Assembly: GCF_901709675.1 (NCBI RefSeq)
Contig: NC_051101.1
Location: 14,593,416-14,657,415 of the forward strand
Direction of reading: 5' to 3'
DNA from: Syngnathus acus
Lineage: Eukaryota; Chordata; Actinopteri; Syngnathiformes; Syngnathidae
Length of the DNA: 64,000 nucleotides
The first letter of the stretch is position 1. Each line of letters begins with the position of its first letter. Both the position numbers and the translations under genes were made by a program. The notes under the pieces are model-generated. The model saw only the letters and a program-made list of their open reading frames with translations, had not been told where the DNA came from and did not search any database. Of this stretch, positions 1 through 22,726 are shown in pieces.

Positions 1-206
1 TCTTGTGGCCGTCATGCAACCGAGTGGAATGTAGACCATACATATGGATGACCATCTAAAGCTGTTGAAGTGACTGTCAACACACTTCTTTCTCTCTGTG
101 CATTCATGCAGGAATAGTTCTGAATCCAAACATGCAAATGTGGCTCTGCAGCCATTTGTCACGGCTGCACAGTGAAAACGGTTAAGCAAGTCGGTGACAG
201 GCTTGT

Positions 207-287
207 GATGGATGGATGGATGGATGGATGGATGGATGGATGGATGGATGGATGGATGGATGGATGGATGGATGGATGGATGATGGA
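207..287. repeat. (GGAT)n microsatellite
   Basis: About 80 bases of uninterrupted GATG tetranucleotide. The same motif recurs at 33,353-33,451 and 38,954-39,020, and on the other strand at 10,048-10,112. Confidence 0.95.
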
Positions 288-386
288 TCGTACAGAAGAG
301 AGAAGTGTGGTGCGTACGACAAATCCTTTCAACTAAACACTCCTGTTGAAAGTTTGGATAGGGCTCTCCAACCACAGCTGATCTAA

Positions 387-389
<3 letters not shown>

Positions 390-426
<37 letters not shown>
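390..426. repeat. (CTG)n trinucleotide repeat
   Basis: About twelve CTG units. It is not in an exon that I can recognise; open frames across it give only poly-Ser or poly-Leu. Confidence 0.9.
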
Positions 427-428
<2 letters not shown>

Positions 429-627
429 GCCAGCAGGACTTTGAGATGAAGTACAGACAGCGAGAATCTTTACCAGTCCATTGTGCTGTCTGCTGCCAAA
501 CAAATAAATAATAAAATACATTTTTAATTCATAAACATTTCCAGCTGTGTACATCATTTTTCAGATCAGGCTGATAGTGAATCGACACAAAGGGAAGCAT
601 CCGGCCAAGTGTTGACATTTTTGACAC

Positions 628-664
628 GCTGCCTGCCTGGCTGCCTGCCTGCGTGGCTGCGTGG

Positions 665-703
<39 letters not shown>

Positions 704-712
704 CCAGCCAGC

Positions 713-745
<33 letters not shown>

Positions 746-801
746 TGCCTGCCTACCAGCCTGCCAGCCAGCCTGACTGCCTGCCTGCCTGCCTGCCAGT
801 T
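628..801. repeat. TGCC/GGCA tetranucleotide satellite, copy 1
   Basis: Tandem TGCC units interrupted by TGCG-TGGC and CCAG variants. The same motif and interruptions recur at 10,611, 35,297, 44,519, 48,728 and 60,657, so this is a locally favoured repeat family. Confidence 0.9.
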
Positions 802-862
802 AAATTCTTGGGAGAAATCCTTTGGGAAGAAAATGTGATAAATGTTTTTTTTGGGGGGTTTT

Positions 863-894
<32 letters not shown>

Positions 895-1256
895 TCGCTT
901 TTCACACTCGCAGACATGACGTTTCTCCATATGTTCATTCCAGTTGGAGCAAATACAAGAGCACAAGCTGTGAAGACGACTGATTTGCGGTCAGAGAATT
1001 TGGATCTAAAAAGAAGAGCTCTCCAATAAAAGTCATTGAATGACCTATCACGGAATTGACGAGGCTCGGTGTAAATCACACTTTGTTTTCTTACGTATCC
1101 GGCATTAGGCGAGAATGTCCTTTAATGAGGTTAAGCTTTAAAGATCAAATAAAAGCGCATAAAACACAGTGTACCTAACCACACAAAATGACATCAAATG
1201 TGAAAAACAGTTTTAATGCAAGCTGGGTGCAGCTTCTTGTTTCTGCCATGTGGTTG

Positions 1257-1289
<33 letters not shown>

Positions 1290-2358
1290 TTTTGGATGCG
1301 TGTGAGCTTTATTACGGCTTCTATTGGCGCACTGACACATCTGTTGACAGTATTTGAACATTGAATGATGTGAGTCAGCGCAGTGAAGCCGTCCGTGCGC
1401 TGTGCGCCGTGCGCCGTGCGCCGTGCACCGTGCACTGTGCCTACTGTCAACAGCGTCAAGAGCCAGCGCAGACAGTTAGTTTCCAACCATGTGGTGCCAT
1501 CCATTGTGTTGTGCGCTCTGCTTTTGACTTTGCACATGGCTTCTTCACAATGCCGAAAAGTGGACAGGATGCAAGGTGATACTTGGGATCAAAAGAAGGA
1601 CAAAAGTTGCAGTTGCCCGTGCAAAAGTGGAAAGTGGTAGTTGCTTCCAATACATGACATGTTGACGTTGGTGTCAAAAGTATTCATCTTCATGGAAGGA
1701 TAGATTGATGTTGAGATTTAAAAAGACTGAAAAACGCCAACCTTACATGCAAGTCGAAAAGAAATGCTTTTAGAACTACTTGAAGTGTCAAAAGAATGCA
1801 TTGACTGGCAAGCCAAGTCAAAGGTTTTCTTTTCGTCATGTGCCGATAGTCGAAAGGTGACGCTTTTACACTTCATCTTTGCGTGGCAAAATACCTACCC
1901 CCAATTTCAACTTAAGCAAGGTAACAAAGTATTTTGACTTCATTCCCCGACACCTCTGCATGTTGAGAAATATGATACCAAAGTGCAAATATTGTCTTTT
2001 GAACCTGTTGATCCAATCCATATGACCTAGCACTGACAACACGCATGCAACCAACCCTACAGGCACGCAAAGCCACCTGCGCACGCACGCACGCGCACAC
2101 ATACTGATCTTCCAGATGCCCCAGCATCCGCACGGTGAACCTTGCGCTAAGTGTTCATGGTGACTGCATATAGTGTACATTTCTTTGAAGCTGGACCAGA
2201 ACTGGCTGATAAGAGGACTCTTCCTGAACAATGCGGCCAATTGTATGAAGGAGGGATCACGTACTTAGGCAGCCTCAAGAAACAATGAAGATGCCTCAGC
2301 CGTTTGCTTTGTGTATTCTTGGATTACAAATTCATTACTTTTCAGCACCCTGGACAGT

Positions 2359-2443
2359 GTCAACCAACCAACCAACCAACCAACCAACCAACCAACCAAC
2401 CAACCAACCAACCAACCAACCAACCAACCAACCAACCAACCAA
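2359..2443. repeat. (CCAA)n microsatellite
   Basis: About 21 perfect CCAA tetranucleotide units with no interruption, which suggests recent expansion. Confidence 0.95.
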
Positions 2444-4464
2444 GCAACATAGTTTAATAAGATAATATGAAGTGCTTCTCATCAGTCAACTATATCCTGA
2501 GCAATGAGAGTATTTTCTTTGTGACTATCTTAACAAAGGTTGACTATAATCCATAAACCCTACTTGCAGCTGGCCAAATGTAGGATGTCACACGATGTTC
2601 ATTTGACACAATTCACAACATTTGAAAATGAGGCACGTCAGAAGAAAAGAGTTTAGGGGAATTCAAGTGCCTAGGAGCATTGGTAGCATTTCTTCTGGAA
2701 GATGACAAATAAGCCTTAGTCACGTCTATTAAAAGGCCTGTCAACAGTAACAGCTTGAATAAATCACCAGAATGCACGGTATTATCTGAAATCGGAGCCG
2801 CAACAAGTGGAACTTTCTTGCAACCTCTGACGTGTTGTTGTGCGCACACACACACACACACACACACGCATCTGCTGTAGACAAAGATCTCAGAAGGAGA
2901 TCAGTCAGGCAGGCAGGCAGGCAGGCAGGCAGGCCACTTAAACAGTTGGGCACGGAAACACCAAGTCTCAAGTCCGTAAATCTCTGCAGACTCACGTTCC
3001 GCTTGCTTGCTTGCGTTCATGTGACGACAGACGCCAGTACAGATGAAAGGATAGTCTTTCGACGCTGAACGGAAACAAACAGGCTCAAGAGTCACGCGTG
3101 GTACGTGCTGTGCCGTCTTCCAGACGTTCATAGGGGAGTCCTCCAAAGCATCAGTGGAGCGTGCACAAGGAGTGATGCAAAGAGATTCAGCGCAGCCGAC
3201 GGAAGCATATTTGCTAAATAGAATGCTCATCGCACTCGTTAGATGATTGGAGATAGTGTCCTTGGTTTTGCTTTTTCAAAACGGTTTATCCCCTTCCATG
3301 TCACAGAGGCTCTGTCAGATTTGAATCCACTTGGAATTTTATATTCCACCACTTTACATTTTGTAACTTTTCTTATTCTGTGAATTAGTTTCATTTATTT
3401 CTTATTGCGCTATTAAAGAGGATTTATTTGCTCAATGTGAGTATTGTGACAGCACAAGACCTTAAAGGTTTTGTTAGAAAAAAAACAGCATGTGACAGGA
3501 AAGGATGAAGAGATGCTAGAAGTTGTCCAACCCCACCAACAGTTGCACCTTTGGCCTGGAGGGGACAGCCAGCGTCCACTTTAGCAGCGTCCATTCCCAC
3601 GCTTCCCTCGTTGGTCGACAATGCAGCCCAAGAAAGGAAAGTCACACTTTTTCCGCCTTCACATAGTCGGACGTGAGTCATGTGATCGAGCACGCTCCTT
3701 GAAATGATCAAGCCACCCACAAAATGAACCTATCTGTGGCTTAGTCAGTGCAGATTGCAACGAGAAATCCTTTGTTTGACATGGCTGAGAACAGATCATA
3801 ACTTTAGAATCAATTATCATTTGAATGGAAAAATGTTCAACGGTGCCGTGACCTCAAACATTCGACGCGCTGACTTCATTGAGTGAGCGACTCGGGCACC
3901 CCGCCCGGCACGCTCCCAGATGAAAGAGTCGCCACTCCAATGACTTCAAGCCGTCGCAGTCCACTCACACGAGGAGGGGAAGCAAAAGAAATCCACCCCC
4001 CACACACACCATGTCACTCCGTAACATCCTTCATTTGAAATGCAATTTCTCATTTAAGTTGGATGGATTTGATCACTGCTGAAATGTTCAAGATCCCGAG
4101 TAACACGGTCAGACGGACGGTCCCATCCCAAAAGCGCGCCGCTCGGCAAGTGGCCGCCGCGTTCCGGCTACCCATTCCGGCGTGCCTTCTCACCACCAAG
4201 CGCACGTCAACTCTCTCCAGCTAATTTAATGTTGTCTTGTTTTTTCTTGCCCTCTAAGACCTTGTCCAAATGGCTGACGTTGATGAACGCATGTAAAGGA
4301 TACGCTGCAGGTAGGATACGGTTACAAGCTTAGCTGACAGGGGAGCCCGATAGTTGCAAGGGGAGGAAGGGAAGGGAAGCCAAGGGAAGCCAAGGGGAAA
4401 GGGATGGAATGGAATGGAGGATTGTTTTTGAAGACGTGCTTGGGGGGTGCTGCCGCTGGGAGGT

Positions 4465-4466
<2 letters not shown>

Positions 4467-4506
<40 letters not shown>
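4467..4506. repeat. (GT)n microsatellite
   Basis: About 20 GT dinucleotides. Confidence 0.9.
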
Positions 4507-4508
<2 letters not shown>

Positions 4509-5084
4509 AGGGTCAGGATGTTTGTCTTCCAATGAGCCATGACTCTGAGAAAAAGAAGAGGGGAGAGTGGGAGGATTATGAAAGGTGAATGGGCTGAGTG
4601 TCAGAGCATCTTGATTGACTGACTAAGCGAGGAAAGGTAGACGATGATTTCTTTTCTACAAAAGAGGCAAGACATATCAGTCATTTGAAGTTGTGACTCA
4701 AAATGCTGGCAGATACGAGGCAGGACCACTAAATGCCACACAAACCTACATTTATTGGGAAAAAGGAGAGTTCAGGCCAGGCCGGGCAGTGGCAGAGGCA
4801 GAGGCAGAGGAATCAGGGTCCAGCGGCAGCAGGTGGCGCCGGGACACGGCTGGGCCCAAGGCACGGAGCCAGGTAGGTATGGATGGGATCAACAATATCT
4901 CCAATCAAATAATCCCACAGGTAAGATATGATGGATAGCAACCCTCTTTCTTCTTCCAAAGCTCAGTGCGCTTTTACGTACCTTGGAGCACAGACAGCCA
5001 CGAGGTGCTCGTGATGAAATTGACAATTACAAATATAAAGTGAAAGCAGCTTGACGGAGAAAATTGTCATTGTTTTAGCAATTG

Positions 5085-5545
5085 TTCGGACCCACATGCA
5101 GAAAACCAACTCGGAAGTCCAGAATGAGTAAGGAGTCTTTAATGGAGGTGATACCAGTGGAGGGTGAGCGGGAGAAGCTGAGCCAGGAGCAGCGCTGGAG
5201 TTGGGCCAGAGCGGGGTGGATCTCGGCCATAGTCCGTGGAGGAAACCTAAGAGCATGCAACACACAATATTTGGTCAGAGAATTCAATGGCGAGAACTAG
5301 GCGCTAGAGGCCCAAGCGTGGAGGAGATCACATAGGCAGGCAGGCAGGCACGCAGGCGACAAGCCGCTGGCAGCCCGCTCCTTAAAAGCCTTCCCCTAAC
5401 CAGCCTGATGAGCCGCACCTGAGTCCTCCTCCCTTCCTCCCTCCCTCCCTCCCTCCCTCCCTCCGCCACCACTCTGCTAACGGCTGCCACCTGTGGACGT
5501 GAAAAAAACACATCCCTGGATGGACCCTGACAAAAATGAGATGGT
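5085..5545. mobile_element. Possible non-autonomous transposon-derived repeat
   Basis: The stretch has the architecture of the dispersed repeats at 13,832 and 29,523: a 'TTTAATGG' box shortly after the start, a 'CTTAAAAGCC' box, a pyrimidine-rich tract and a 'CCCTGACA' end. No convincing terminal inverted repeat or target duplication was found, so this is a weak call based on layout only. Confidence 0.25.
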
Positions 5546-5613
5546 GGAAGCAAAAGCTCAAGAGGCAAACATCTCCACTTTTCACCTCCCAATGCATCAA
5601 AGGCTTACACACT

Positions 5614-5940
5614 CACAGGTGTCAAAGTCAAGGCCCGGCCGGCCGGCCGGGGGCCAGATACGGCCCGCCACATCATTTGATGTGGCCCGCAAAGACAAAT
5701 TGTGCATCAAATTCGCGTGTCATTACTAGAATTGCAAATTGTCTTCACTTTTAATAATATCTTTTTTTAAACATTTGACCAGTTTTGACTCGTCTGATTT
5801 GAAAACGAGTTATTTGTCCGTTTGTTTTCTAGCTTTGACTGTATAGAATATGAGGTGCTCATACATTGATTTGGGTTGACAGTCATAATGGCCCTCTGAA
5901 AGAAGCTATGCCCGCCAAAAAAACGGGTTTGACACCCCTG
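5614..5940. mobile_element. Non-autonomous hAT-like MITE, copy 1
   Basis: The stretch opens with CACAGGTGTCAAAGTC and closes with the complementary end TTTGACACCCCTG. It is closely similar along its length to the element at 58,261-58,594, sharing the 'ATTGTGCATCAAATT' and 'GGGTTGACAGTCATAATGG' segments. It has no transposase coding capacity. The flanking 8-mers do not match well, so the target-site duplication has decayed or the left boundary is off by a few bases. Confidence 0.7.
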
Positions 5941-8900
5941 GTATAGACGCACACACACTTCCTACGGTTGGAGCTGACTTGGACATCTAAAATGACCATG
6001 TCCCACCCATGCTATCAATGCTCTCAAATGCAATCCTTTGTCTTCAAGCTTGCGTCTCTTTTGGCATTCCTCTTGACTCGATCACTTTTCTCTTGGGCTT
6101 CACTCACTCCCTATGCCTTAAGCAATGCTTGCTTGCTTGCTGATTCCCAAATGACTTCTTTGAAATCATGTAAACAGCTTGGCAGAGCAATGCCATAAAG
6201 CAGCCTTTTATGACGCACGTTTCAAATAGTTGAAACATTCCTGATGACCGGCTGTTTCGTAAGTGAGATTGCACGTAGTAAAAAGAAAAGAAGAAAAAAA
6301 AAAAAAAAAAAAAATGCATGTACTCCAACACCGGCCTGGCATTTAAACCTTCCGGGCGGGCCAGCGGACCGGGAGCCAGTTGAGCCGTCTCGGCTCGGCT
6401 CGTCTCGGCTCGGCTCGGCTCGGCTCGGCTCCGAGTGAGCCACCTACGTGAAATCACGGCTAAAGTAGAGCAAAGGTGGGATTTCTTTCAAGAAGCACTC
6501 TTGTATTTTTGGGAGGGTGACGGTAGGATGAAACGGAGCCATCTCCAGGCCAATCCAAGCACTTCATTCAAATGAGGGCCGTCGAAGGTAAACGACAGAA
6601 TCGGAAATAGACGCACGTGCACGCAAAGTGCCTTTCGATAGATAGAACTAAGCAATGTGGAATTTTTACTCTGAGCGCGTGTGTCAATGCAAAGACAGAT
6701 TGGCTGTCTGTCACTTGATGCTCCATGCTTTTGTGTTTCTTGTCGCTGCCGGCCGGCGGCCTGCACCTTTTTTCCAACATGGTGGTCACATGCACAATTA
6801 GCCAAGCGCTGCGTTTATATGGAGGCTATTATCACCACTTATAAACAGCCACTGTTGACAGTGGCCTTTTTCTTTTGGTCCATTGAGGGAGGGATGGTTC
6901 AACTTTTACTGGCCCCATGTGCTCGACATACGTGAAACACGTGTGGGCCAAAGCTCTGAGGCCGCCTGCCTGCCTGCCTGCCTGCCTGCCACTGGCTGGG
7001 TCCGTTTCACATTGACTCGGGGATCGCATCCAGAATGAAGAACGATAACGTCTCTCTCTCGCAAATACTTCATCGATTCACTCGCAGCCAGCTTTGCTCG
7101 CTGTTTGTTTGTTTGTTTGTTTGTTTTTCTTTCTTTTTATGCTACAAGATCTTATTTACATTCTCTGTCAATACAAATCAATAAGCAATAGGCGCTCGAG
7201 CTCAAAGTCTTTTGTTTTCCTTTTAGAAATGATCCAATTCAAATTGAAACAAATGTTTCAAAATCCAAGAAAATGTTTCTCTTATTTTTGTTGTTGTTGT
7301 TTTCACTTTTAGGCAGCTGCTTGAGCGAATTTGCCGAGCGAGCGTGCGTGCGTGCGGCGAGCGCTGCAGACGCTCCACATTCCCACTCTGCTCATTAGCA
7401 AGCATAAGCTTTGGCTTTGATTATAAAAACAGCCAACCGCCCGCCACTGATTTATGGGCCCTTAGTATTTTTGATATGACTATTTTTCAAACATGAAATG
7501 AGTGTTGGAATAATCAACCCTTTGCGGGGAGTGGAGATTCTTCGGATCGCCGATCCGCGGCCCCAATAAGCGTCTCGGCTCAAGTGGATTTGAATTGTTC
7601 TTTCATTCTCATTAACATATGCCAAAATGGAACTATGACTTAATGGCTCTTTAGCTGGCAGCCAGATGTCAGACGAGTTACTTGGTGTACTGCCAGGAAA
7701 GGTCATCGTCATCTTCATTCGAACGGTGGCTGACATGCAAAGTGCACCCACGTCCGTCCCACCGTTTGCCAGATGTTTTGTACTTCACATCACACATTTG
7801 TGGCTGCTTTCGAGAGCTTCCTCATTCTTCCTATTGGTTAATCACCTCTTGTACATTTTCGGATGGATGGATGGCTGGCTGGCTGGCTGGCTGGCTGGCA
7901 ATTAAATGGCATCAAGGACTTGAAAACCCCGAGCAGATGTCTGGTGCCACTTCCAAGCGCACGAGGGAATATGATGGTCCCATTAGATTTTTTGGGCGTG
8001 TCAGACAAAAACAAGTAAGTAATAGAACCTCTAAGAACAAATGCAGAATGTTGACACTTGAAGGAAAAGAATCCTTGTTCCTCCCATGGACTGACTGACT
8101 GTCTCCAGGTTTGGTCTTACGGATGTTACGAAAGTAGCAGCTTACGAGCGCTTTAAGCCAAAAGCTACTCCGCAACGACATGTGCTGTTATTGATATGCT
8201 CCAAGATAGAGGTGAATGTATCTTTTCACTGCTATTTGTTTGGGCAACATTTTGGCCATTTTTCCCTTCATGACAAAATTCATGCAAAAGCAATGGATGG
8301 TTCTCTATGAGGTTGTAGGCTTTGGTGCTTATCTAAATCGGATGGTCAGGCAGGCTGTCAACTTTGCTTCCTCTTTTGACTCTCGTCTCCTCTTTCATCC
8401 ATACGCAAAGGCACACACGGTGGGTCGCACGCAAACACCGAGCGAGCCAGCGAGCCAGCGAGCCAGCGAGCCAGCGAGCCAGCCAGCGAGCCAGCGAGCC
8501 AGCGAGCCAGCGAGCGCCCTTGTCTTTTGCCCTTGCGGCGACGACGCAACTCTGACCCGCTTTGCCTTGTATGTACAGCTGACGTCGCTCGCTCGCTCGC
8601 TGGCTCAGAGTGATGATCTGTTCTTCGCCACCATCTCCATCCCTCTCACTGTGAAATAATCCCATCTCTCATACCGATCCCATATTCTCTCTCTCTCATA
8701 CACACTCATTGTTTTGCCACCCACCACAAAAGAGCCACCTGTCTTGTCCTGGTCTATATTAATCAGATCATAACATTTGATTTTTTAGGAACTTCCAGAT
8801 CCTTTCTTTATGTGCGTGTCTATTTTCATGCACCCTCTGCTGACCTGTTTATTGGCCTCAAAGTTTGCTTCATGCTGGGGGAATGCAGTGCAGGATTGCC

Positions 8901-9676
8901 AGAGGGATATTTGCAGCTTTATACCACGGCGCATCAGAAAGACACACACACACACACACACACACAAAAAAAAAAAGAAAACCTTGTGAGGCCAAGCCCA
9001 GTGAGGTGCACTGGTGGTCCGCGCTGAGCCCGGGCTAACTCGTAAACTGGCAACAGCACAGTGGATCAGGGCAGGCCGTGTCATCTGTGAATGCCATGAG
9101 TCATAGTTGAGCTGCAGGAGCTTCATTGCGTGCTGCTAGACATTTTGCCCCCCCCCCCCGATGTAGCAGAGGATTAAGAGCATGGGATCCTTGAGAAGGT
9201 TGACATACGTGGATTTGCGATATGTCATATGAATGGAATGAAATGGACATTTAGCCTAAGTCCAGCAACGGCCAGTGTAATTCATTTCATATGGATTTCA
9301 ATCCATCCAATCTGCCCCAGACTTGCCCTTTAAGAAGCTTTCAACATTTGATCCAGACGTCGTCTAAGATGACTTTCCCGTTGTACTTTACCCTAAGCGA
9401 TGAATGCCGTCACTGAGGGAACAGACATATGAAGGCAGATTGCAAATCTAGGGGGGCGGGGGGAATCAACAAACCTTTACCTCCAAAAATTGTTAGCAGT
9501 CTCTTGAATGACATCTGGGAGGGGGCAAATCCCAACTTCATCAAAATGAAAGAAAGGCCGAGCATAGCAGTCTCAACATTTGAACACAACTTGAATCACA
9601 ACAAACGTCACGTTTGATTCATTTGTCACTTAAGGGTTCCTTTGCTTTGAAGTCCAATCATAATGTTTGATAACGT

Positions 9677-9760
9677 GACAAGAGGAGAGGAGAGGAGAGG
9701 AGAGGAGAGGAGAGGAGAGGAGAGGAGAGGAGAGGAGAGCAGAGCAGAGCAGAGCATCTA
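9677..9760. repeat. (AGGAG)n pentanucleotide repeat
   Basis: Perfect AGGAG pentamers, running into AGAGC units at the right end. Confidence 0.9.
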
Positions 9761-10047
9761 TCCATCCATCCACCCTTGTGCAGGAGGCCTGCCTCCCTTC
9801 CTCCCTCCCTCAAACACCTGGCCAACTTCAATTCCAGGTGTGGAGTGATTCTCTCACCAAACTGGACATGGACTGACCAAGCGACCTTAACCTTCTGCAC
9901 CCAAGTGCCACATACACACAAAGAGAAGCATTCTTCTTCTTCCACATCATTTGTAGAAGAGGCTCGGCTCAGCTCTCTCACGTGCTTTGTCCAAACTGTT
10001 ATGCTGTCTGACTGTAAATGAAAAATCAAACTTGTTGTACTACTCTC

Positions 10048-10112
10048 ATCCATCCATCCATCCATCCATCCATCCATCCATCCATCCATCCATCCATCCA
10101 TCCATCCATCCA
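10048..10112. repeat. (CATC)n microsatellite
   Basis: About 16 units of CATC, the complement of the GGAT repeat seen elsewhere in the window. Confidence 0.95.
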
Positions 10113-10610
10113 CGATGGAGGATCAAATGTGGATTTGGAGAAGCAGGCTCCGAGGAGGTGAAAGGGTTCAAAACAATGAATCTGTCTGGGCTATGCTTAA
10201 GTGTACTGTTTCTGACAAACATGGAAGCGGTGCCATAAGGAGAAAGAGCTGATGATGGAAAACCAGAAGCCACAGACACGGCTACTTTTCTGCATCCACG
10301 TCCAGCCGCTAAAGACAAATGAGGATGGATGGCGGGCCTCTGCTCGGATTTCATCAAACAAGGAGGAATGTCAACGTCTCTGCATTTAAGCATATCTAAA
10401 TGTGGTTGTTGACTGAAGCTCTGGTGGCAGTAATGAGCGATGATGTATTTATAGGTGCTCGCTGTCATTATTCAAGGGGAAAGAATGCTGATTTCTTTTC
10501 CCCCCCTTTTCCTGCTTCTACAGTTCAACAACACAAACAGAGCAGTAACTCTGCAAGGGGGGAGGTCAAGTGCGAGTGAGTCCACAACGCAGTGAAGTGA
10601 TGCTCACTCG

Positions 10611-10741
10611 CGCCTGCCTGCCTGCCTGGCTGCCTGCCTGGCTGCCTGGCTGCCTGCCTGCCTGCCTGGCTGCCTGGCTGCCTGCCTGCCTGGCTGCCTG
10701 CCTGCCTGCCTGCGTGGCTGCCTGCGTGGCTGCCTGCGTGG

Positions 10742-10820
<79 letters not shown>

Positions 10821-10881
10821 GCTGCCTGCGTGGCTGCCTGCGTGGCTGCCTGCGTGGCTGCCTGCGTGGCTGCCTGCGTGG

Positions 10882-10937
<56 letters not shown>

Positions 10938-11024
10938 GCCTGCCTGCCTGCCTGTGCCTGCCTGCCTGCCTGCCTGCCTGTGCCTGCCTGCCTGCCTGTG
11001 CCTGCCTGCCTGCCTGCCTGCCTG

Positions 11025-11111
<87 letters not shown>
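10611..11111. repeat. TGCC/GGCA satellite, copy 2 (about 500 bp)
   Basis: The longest simple-sequence block in the left half. Runs of TGCC alternate with blocks of TGCG-TGGC and with TGTGCC insertions, giving a higher-order pattern. It makes long but spurious open frames on both strands (poly Cys-Leu-Pro-Ala or Gln-Ala-Gly-Arg). A TGCG run follows it to about 11,147. Confidence 0.95.
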
Positions 11112-11715
11112 CACTCACTGTGTGCGTGCGTGCGTGCGTGCGTGCGCGCCTGCTTTCATGGAGGTGACTCCCTCTAGAGGACATGTCTTTCATCTCACAA
11201 AGCATTTGCAGAAAAGCTCCAATCCATCCAAAGAAATTGTATTACTGTTCAAATTCAGTCATGATTTTGCTGTCTGGCTTATGGAACGGTTACTTTCATG
11301 AAATTAGCCACACTAAATAATAATGGAAGTTATTTTAAGGCATATATTTGTCAAATGATAGTGGCAGGAGGGAGTGGCGTGTGACATTTTCACATTCAAC
11401 ATTGTCAGAGAAATTGTTGTTCATCATTACTCAGGCCGCACTGACCAGATGGATGACAAAAATGTCAAACTATTTTGTTAGACTTTACTTTTACAGATTG
11501 ATCAAATCACTAAGTATCATAAGGATTTTTTTTACTTTCACTTTCTAATAATGCCAACGCTTAAAGCATTAAGGCACGGATGTACGGTGGGAGGCAAGAG
11601 GCCTACAGAGCCTGCAACTCTCTCTCTCTCTCTCTCTCTCCCCCTTTCTCATTCACTCTCTTTCTCTTTTCTGACACGGGGGCTTGCCCTCTGAATAAAC
11701 TTTAAAGCTCGTGTG

Positions 11716-11717
<2 letters not shown>

Positions 11718-11790
<73 letters not shown>
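11718..11790. repeat. (GA)n microsatellite upstream of rspo3
   Basis: About 36 GA dinucleotides, some 670 bases before the predicted rspo3 start codon, with a matching (CT)n at 11,621-11,641. It may affect the nucleosome-free region of the promoter, but that is inference. Confidence 0.9.
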
Positions 11791-11792
<2 letters not shown>

Positions 11793-12456
11793 GCGGCAGG
11801 AGGGGAGTGAATGAGTGCTGCACGAATGGCAAAAATGCGCTGAACGTGCGGCGGAGATGTACTTTTTAGATGCGTGTGCCACTGAGAGGACGTGCGACTT
11901 TCAGCTCACAATTTACTTTAGTATTGCGTCCATAGAAGTGGTTGGTCCTGCTGTATTTCGTAACTTTTGATGCTGAATGAAAGGTGGCGGCGGCGGCGGC
12001 GGTGGCAGCAGCAGCATATCAGGACGCACCAGGACCAGGACGCGGCAGGACGCGGCAGGACGCGGCAGGACGCGCGGCGCGCCTTCACCGGGACGCAGAA
12101 GAGGTGCGAGAAGAGGCCAATTGTGGATAGAATATCTTAAACGCTTGTTAAGTCTTTTTTTTTTCTTTCTTTTTTTTCCCCACCCCCCTCCTTGTTTTGG
12201 CCAGATGACATTGATGCTTTTTGTTTGGGGAGAACGCTCTTGGATGCCTGCCTTTTTGTCTTTGCACCTCTGAAACTCCTGTGCAGGATGTTACAGTCCA
12301 AGCGGCCCAGGCACGATTGGGCCACTGCGCACTTTAATCACCAAATATCGCCATTGTGTCTAATAGGGCTGGCTCATCCACTCGGGATTCTTTGAGCACC
12401 TAGTATTTTTGGTGAACATTGACATTGGCTTCTACCGCTCTCATATCTGGGCTACT

Positions 12457-21571
<9,115 letters not shown>

Positions 21572-21579
<8 letters not shown>

Positions 21580-21597
21580 CTAGCTAGCTAGCTAGCT
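21572..21597. repeat. (CTAG)n at the rspo3 stop codon
   Basis: GCTA tetranucleotide units span the last three codons and the TAG stop of rspo3, so the C-terminus (QSLAS) is itself made of repeat sequence. Confidence 0.9.
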
Positions 21598-21701
21598 CCG
21601 TGGACATGTTTAAGGCTAGCACCCCCCTAAACCTTCTCCTCCTCTTTGGCCCTCCCTCCCTGTCAACTGTGTGCTGGTGTCGCTGCTACCTGTACCATTT
21701 G

Positions 21702-21707
21702 AATAAA
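21702..21707 (+). terminator. AATAAA polyadenylation signal, rspo3 (candidate)
   Basis: First AATAAA on the + strand, about 120 bases after the rspo3 stop. Others follow near 22,204, so a longer 3' UTR is possible. Confidence 0.45.
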
Positions 21708-21813
21708 CTGTTGATGCACAAGCAGGATTGGGCCAGGCACATAAGCATGTTCTTTTTCTGCCGAGCTAGCTACTCTCATTTGAAAAATGAAAGACTCTGC
21801 TGCTGGTACTGGA

Positions 21814-21850
<37 letters not shown>

Positions 21851-22726
21851 AAACGCCGTCAGAAAGGCTTATTTAACGGGGCCCCGCTACAACGCTTGGA
21901 TTTTGAATGGAGACATTATGTGGAACACGTGTTTTGTTCCTCATTTTTAGATCCATCTATCTACTTTATTTCCTGAAGAAGACAAAACAATAAAAGAGGG
22001 TCACCGTAGAAATTCATGTCGTGGAACCTTCCTTTTTCCAAGTTCAAGAAAACCAAACGTCTGGACAACCGCTCAACACGTGCACAAGCGGCCGTGGACG
22101 CAAAACACTTTTTATATACGTGGAAGAAAGTCAATCAAATTCACTGCGAGGCTTTTCTGTTTAAATCAAACTTGAGCTGCTCATCAAAAGAACCTGTATG
22201 TCGAATAAAACCATCATGAGTTTCATAGGCTTGTTTCTTATCTGTTCTCGCCTACTTTGACGTCAATTTTTGGGCAATCACAAGGCTACGTACGATCAAT
22301 TGGAGAGATGATATATTCGTTGAGAATAATAGGTTGACTTGTACAGTCTGGAAGTGCCAAATCAAAACAAAGTTCTGAAAATGTCACAAATCTCTTGCAA
22401 ATGTACCTAGATTGAATCACCGATATATGATGTTCTTCAAAAAAAAACAACCACAAGCATAAAGTACATTGTACCGATTGTTTATTGATGGTCATCACCA
22501 GTGTTTTTTTGGACTCAATGACATTTATGAGCATGAAATTGCCAGCATTATTTCCTCAATTCCCCGACATATGGTTTTCTGAAACTATGTGAAATTTGCA
22601 AAATAGGACATGAGAGCAGTGCAGACTTGGTAGCTGGTTCACATCTGCAAAGGAGAATCCCATTGAGAAAATGGAGACCATCCTTTGGCTAAAAGAAAAG
22701 CAACGGGGCTTTGCCCAAGAAGAGCC

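Larger units (their letters stand above)
1..12456. other. Gene-poor left flank upstream of rspo3
   Basis: I find no open reading frame here with recognisable protein similarity or consistent splice sites. The stretch is dominated by simple repeats, a degraded hAT-like MITE at 5,614-5,940 and the large TGCC satellite at 10,611-11,111. The longer open frames in this stretch are translations of TGCC, TGCG or GGAT repeats. Upstream regulatory elements of the R-spondin gene are likely here but none can be named from sequence alone. An unrecognised fast-evolving gene or non-coding RNA cannot be excluded. Confidence 0.6.

Noticed and set aside
10570-11301. Long open frames (up to 243 aa) over the TGCC satellite, and similar ones at 35,178-35,706, 44,470-44,894 and 60,285-61,379
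   Set aside because: They are translations of tetranucleotide repeats (Cys-Leu-Pro-Ala or Gln-Ala-Gly-Arg cycles) that stay open by chance on both strands. Only 60,285-60,588 of the last one is a real exon.
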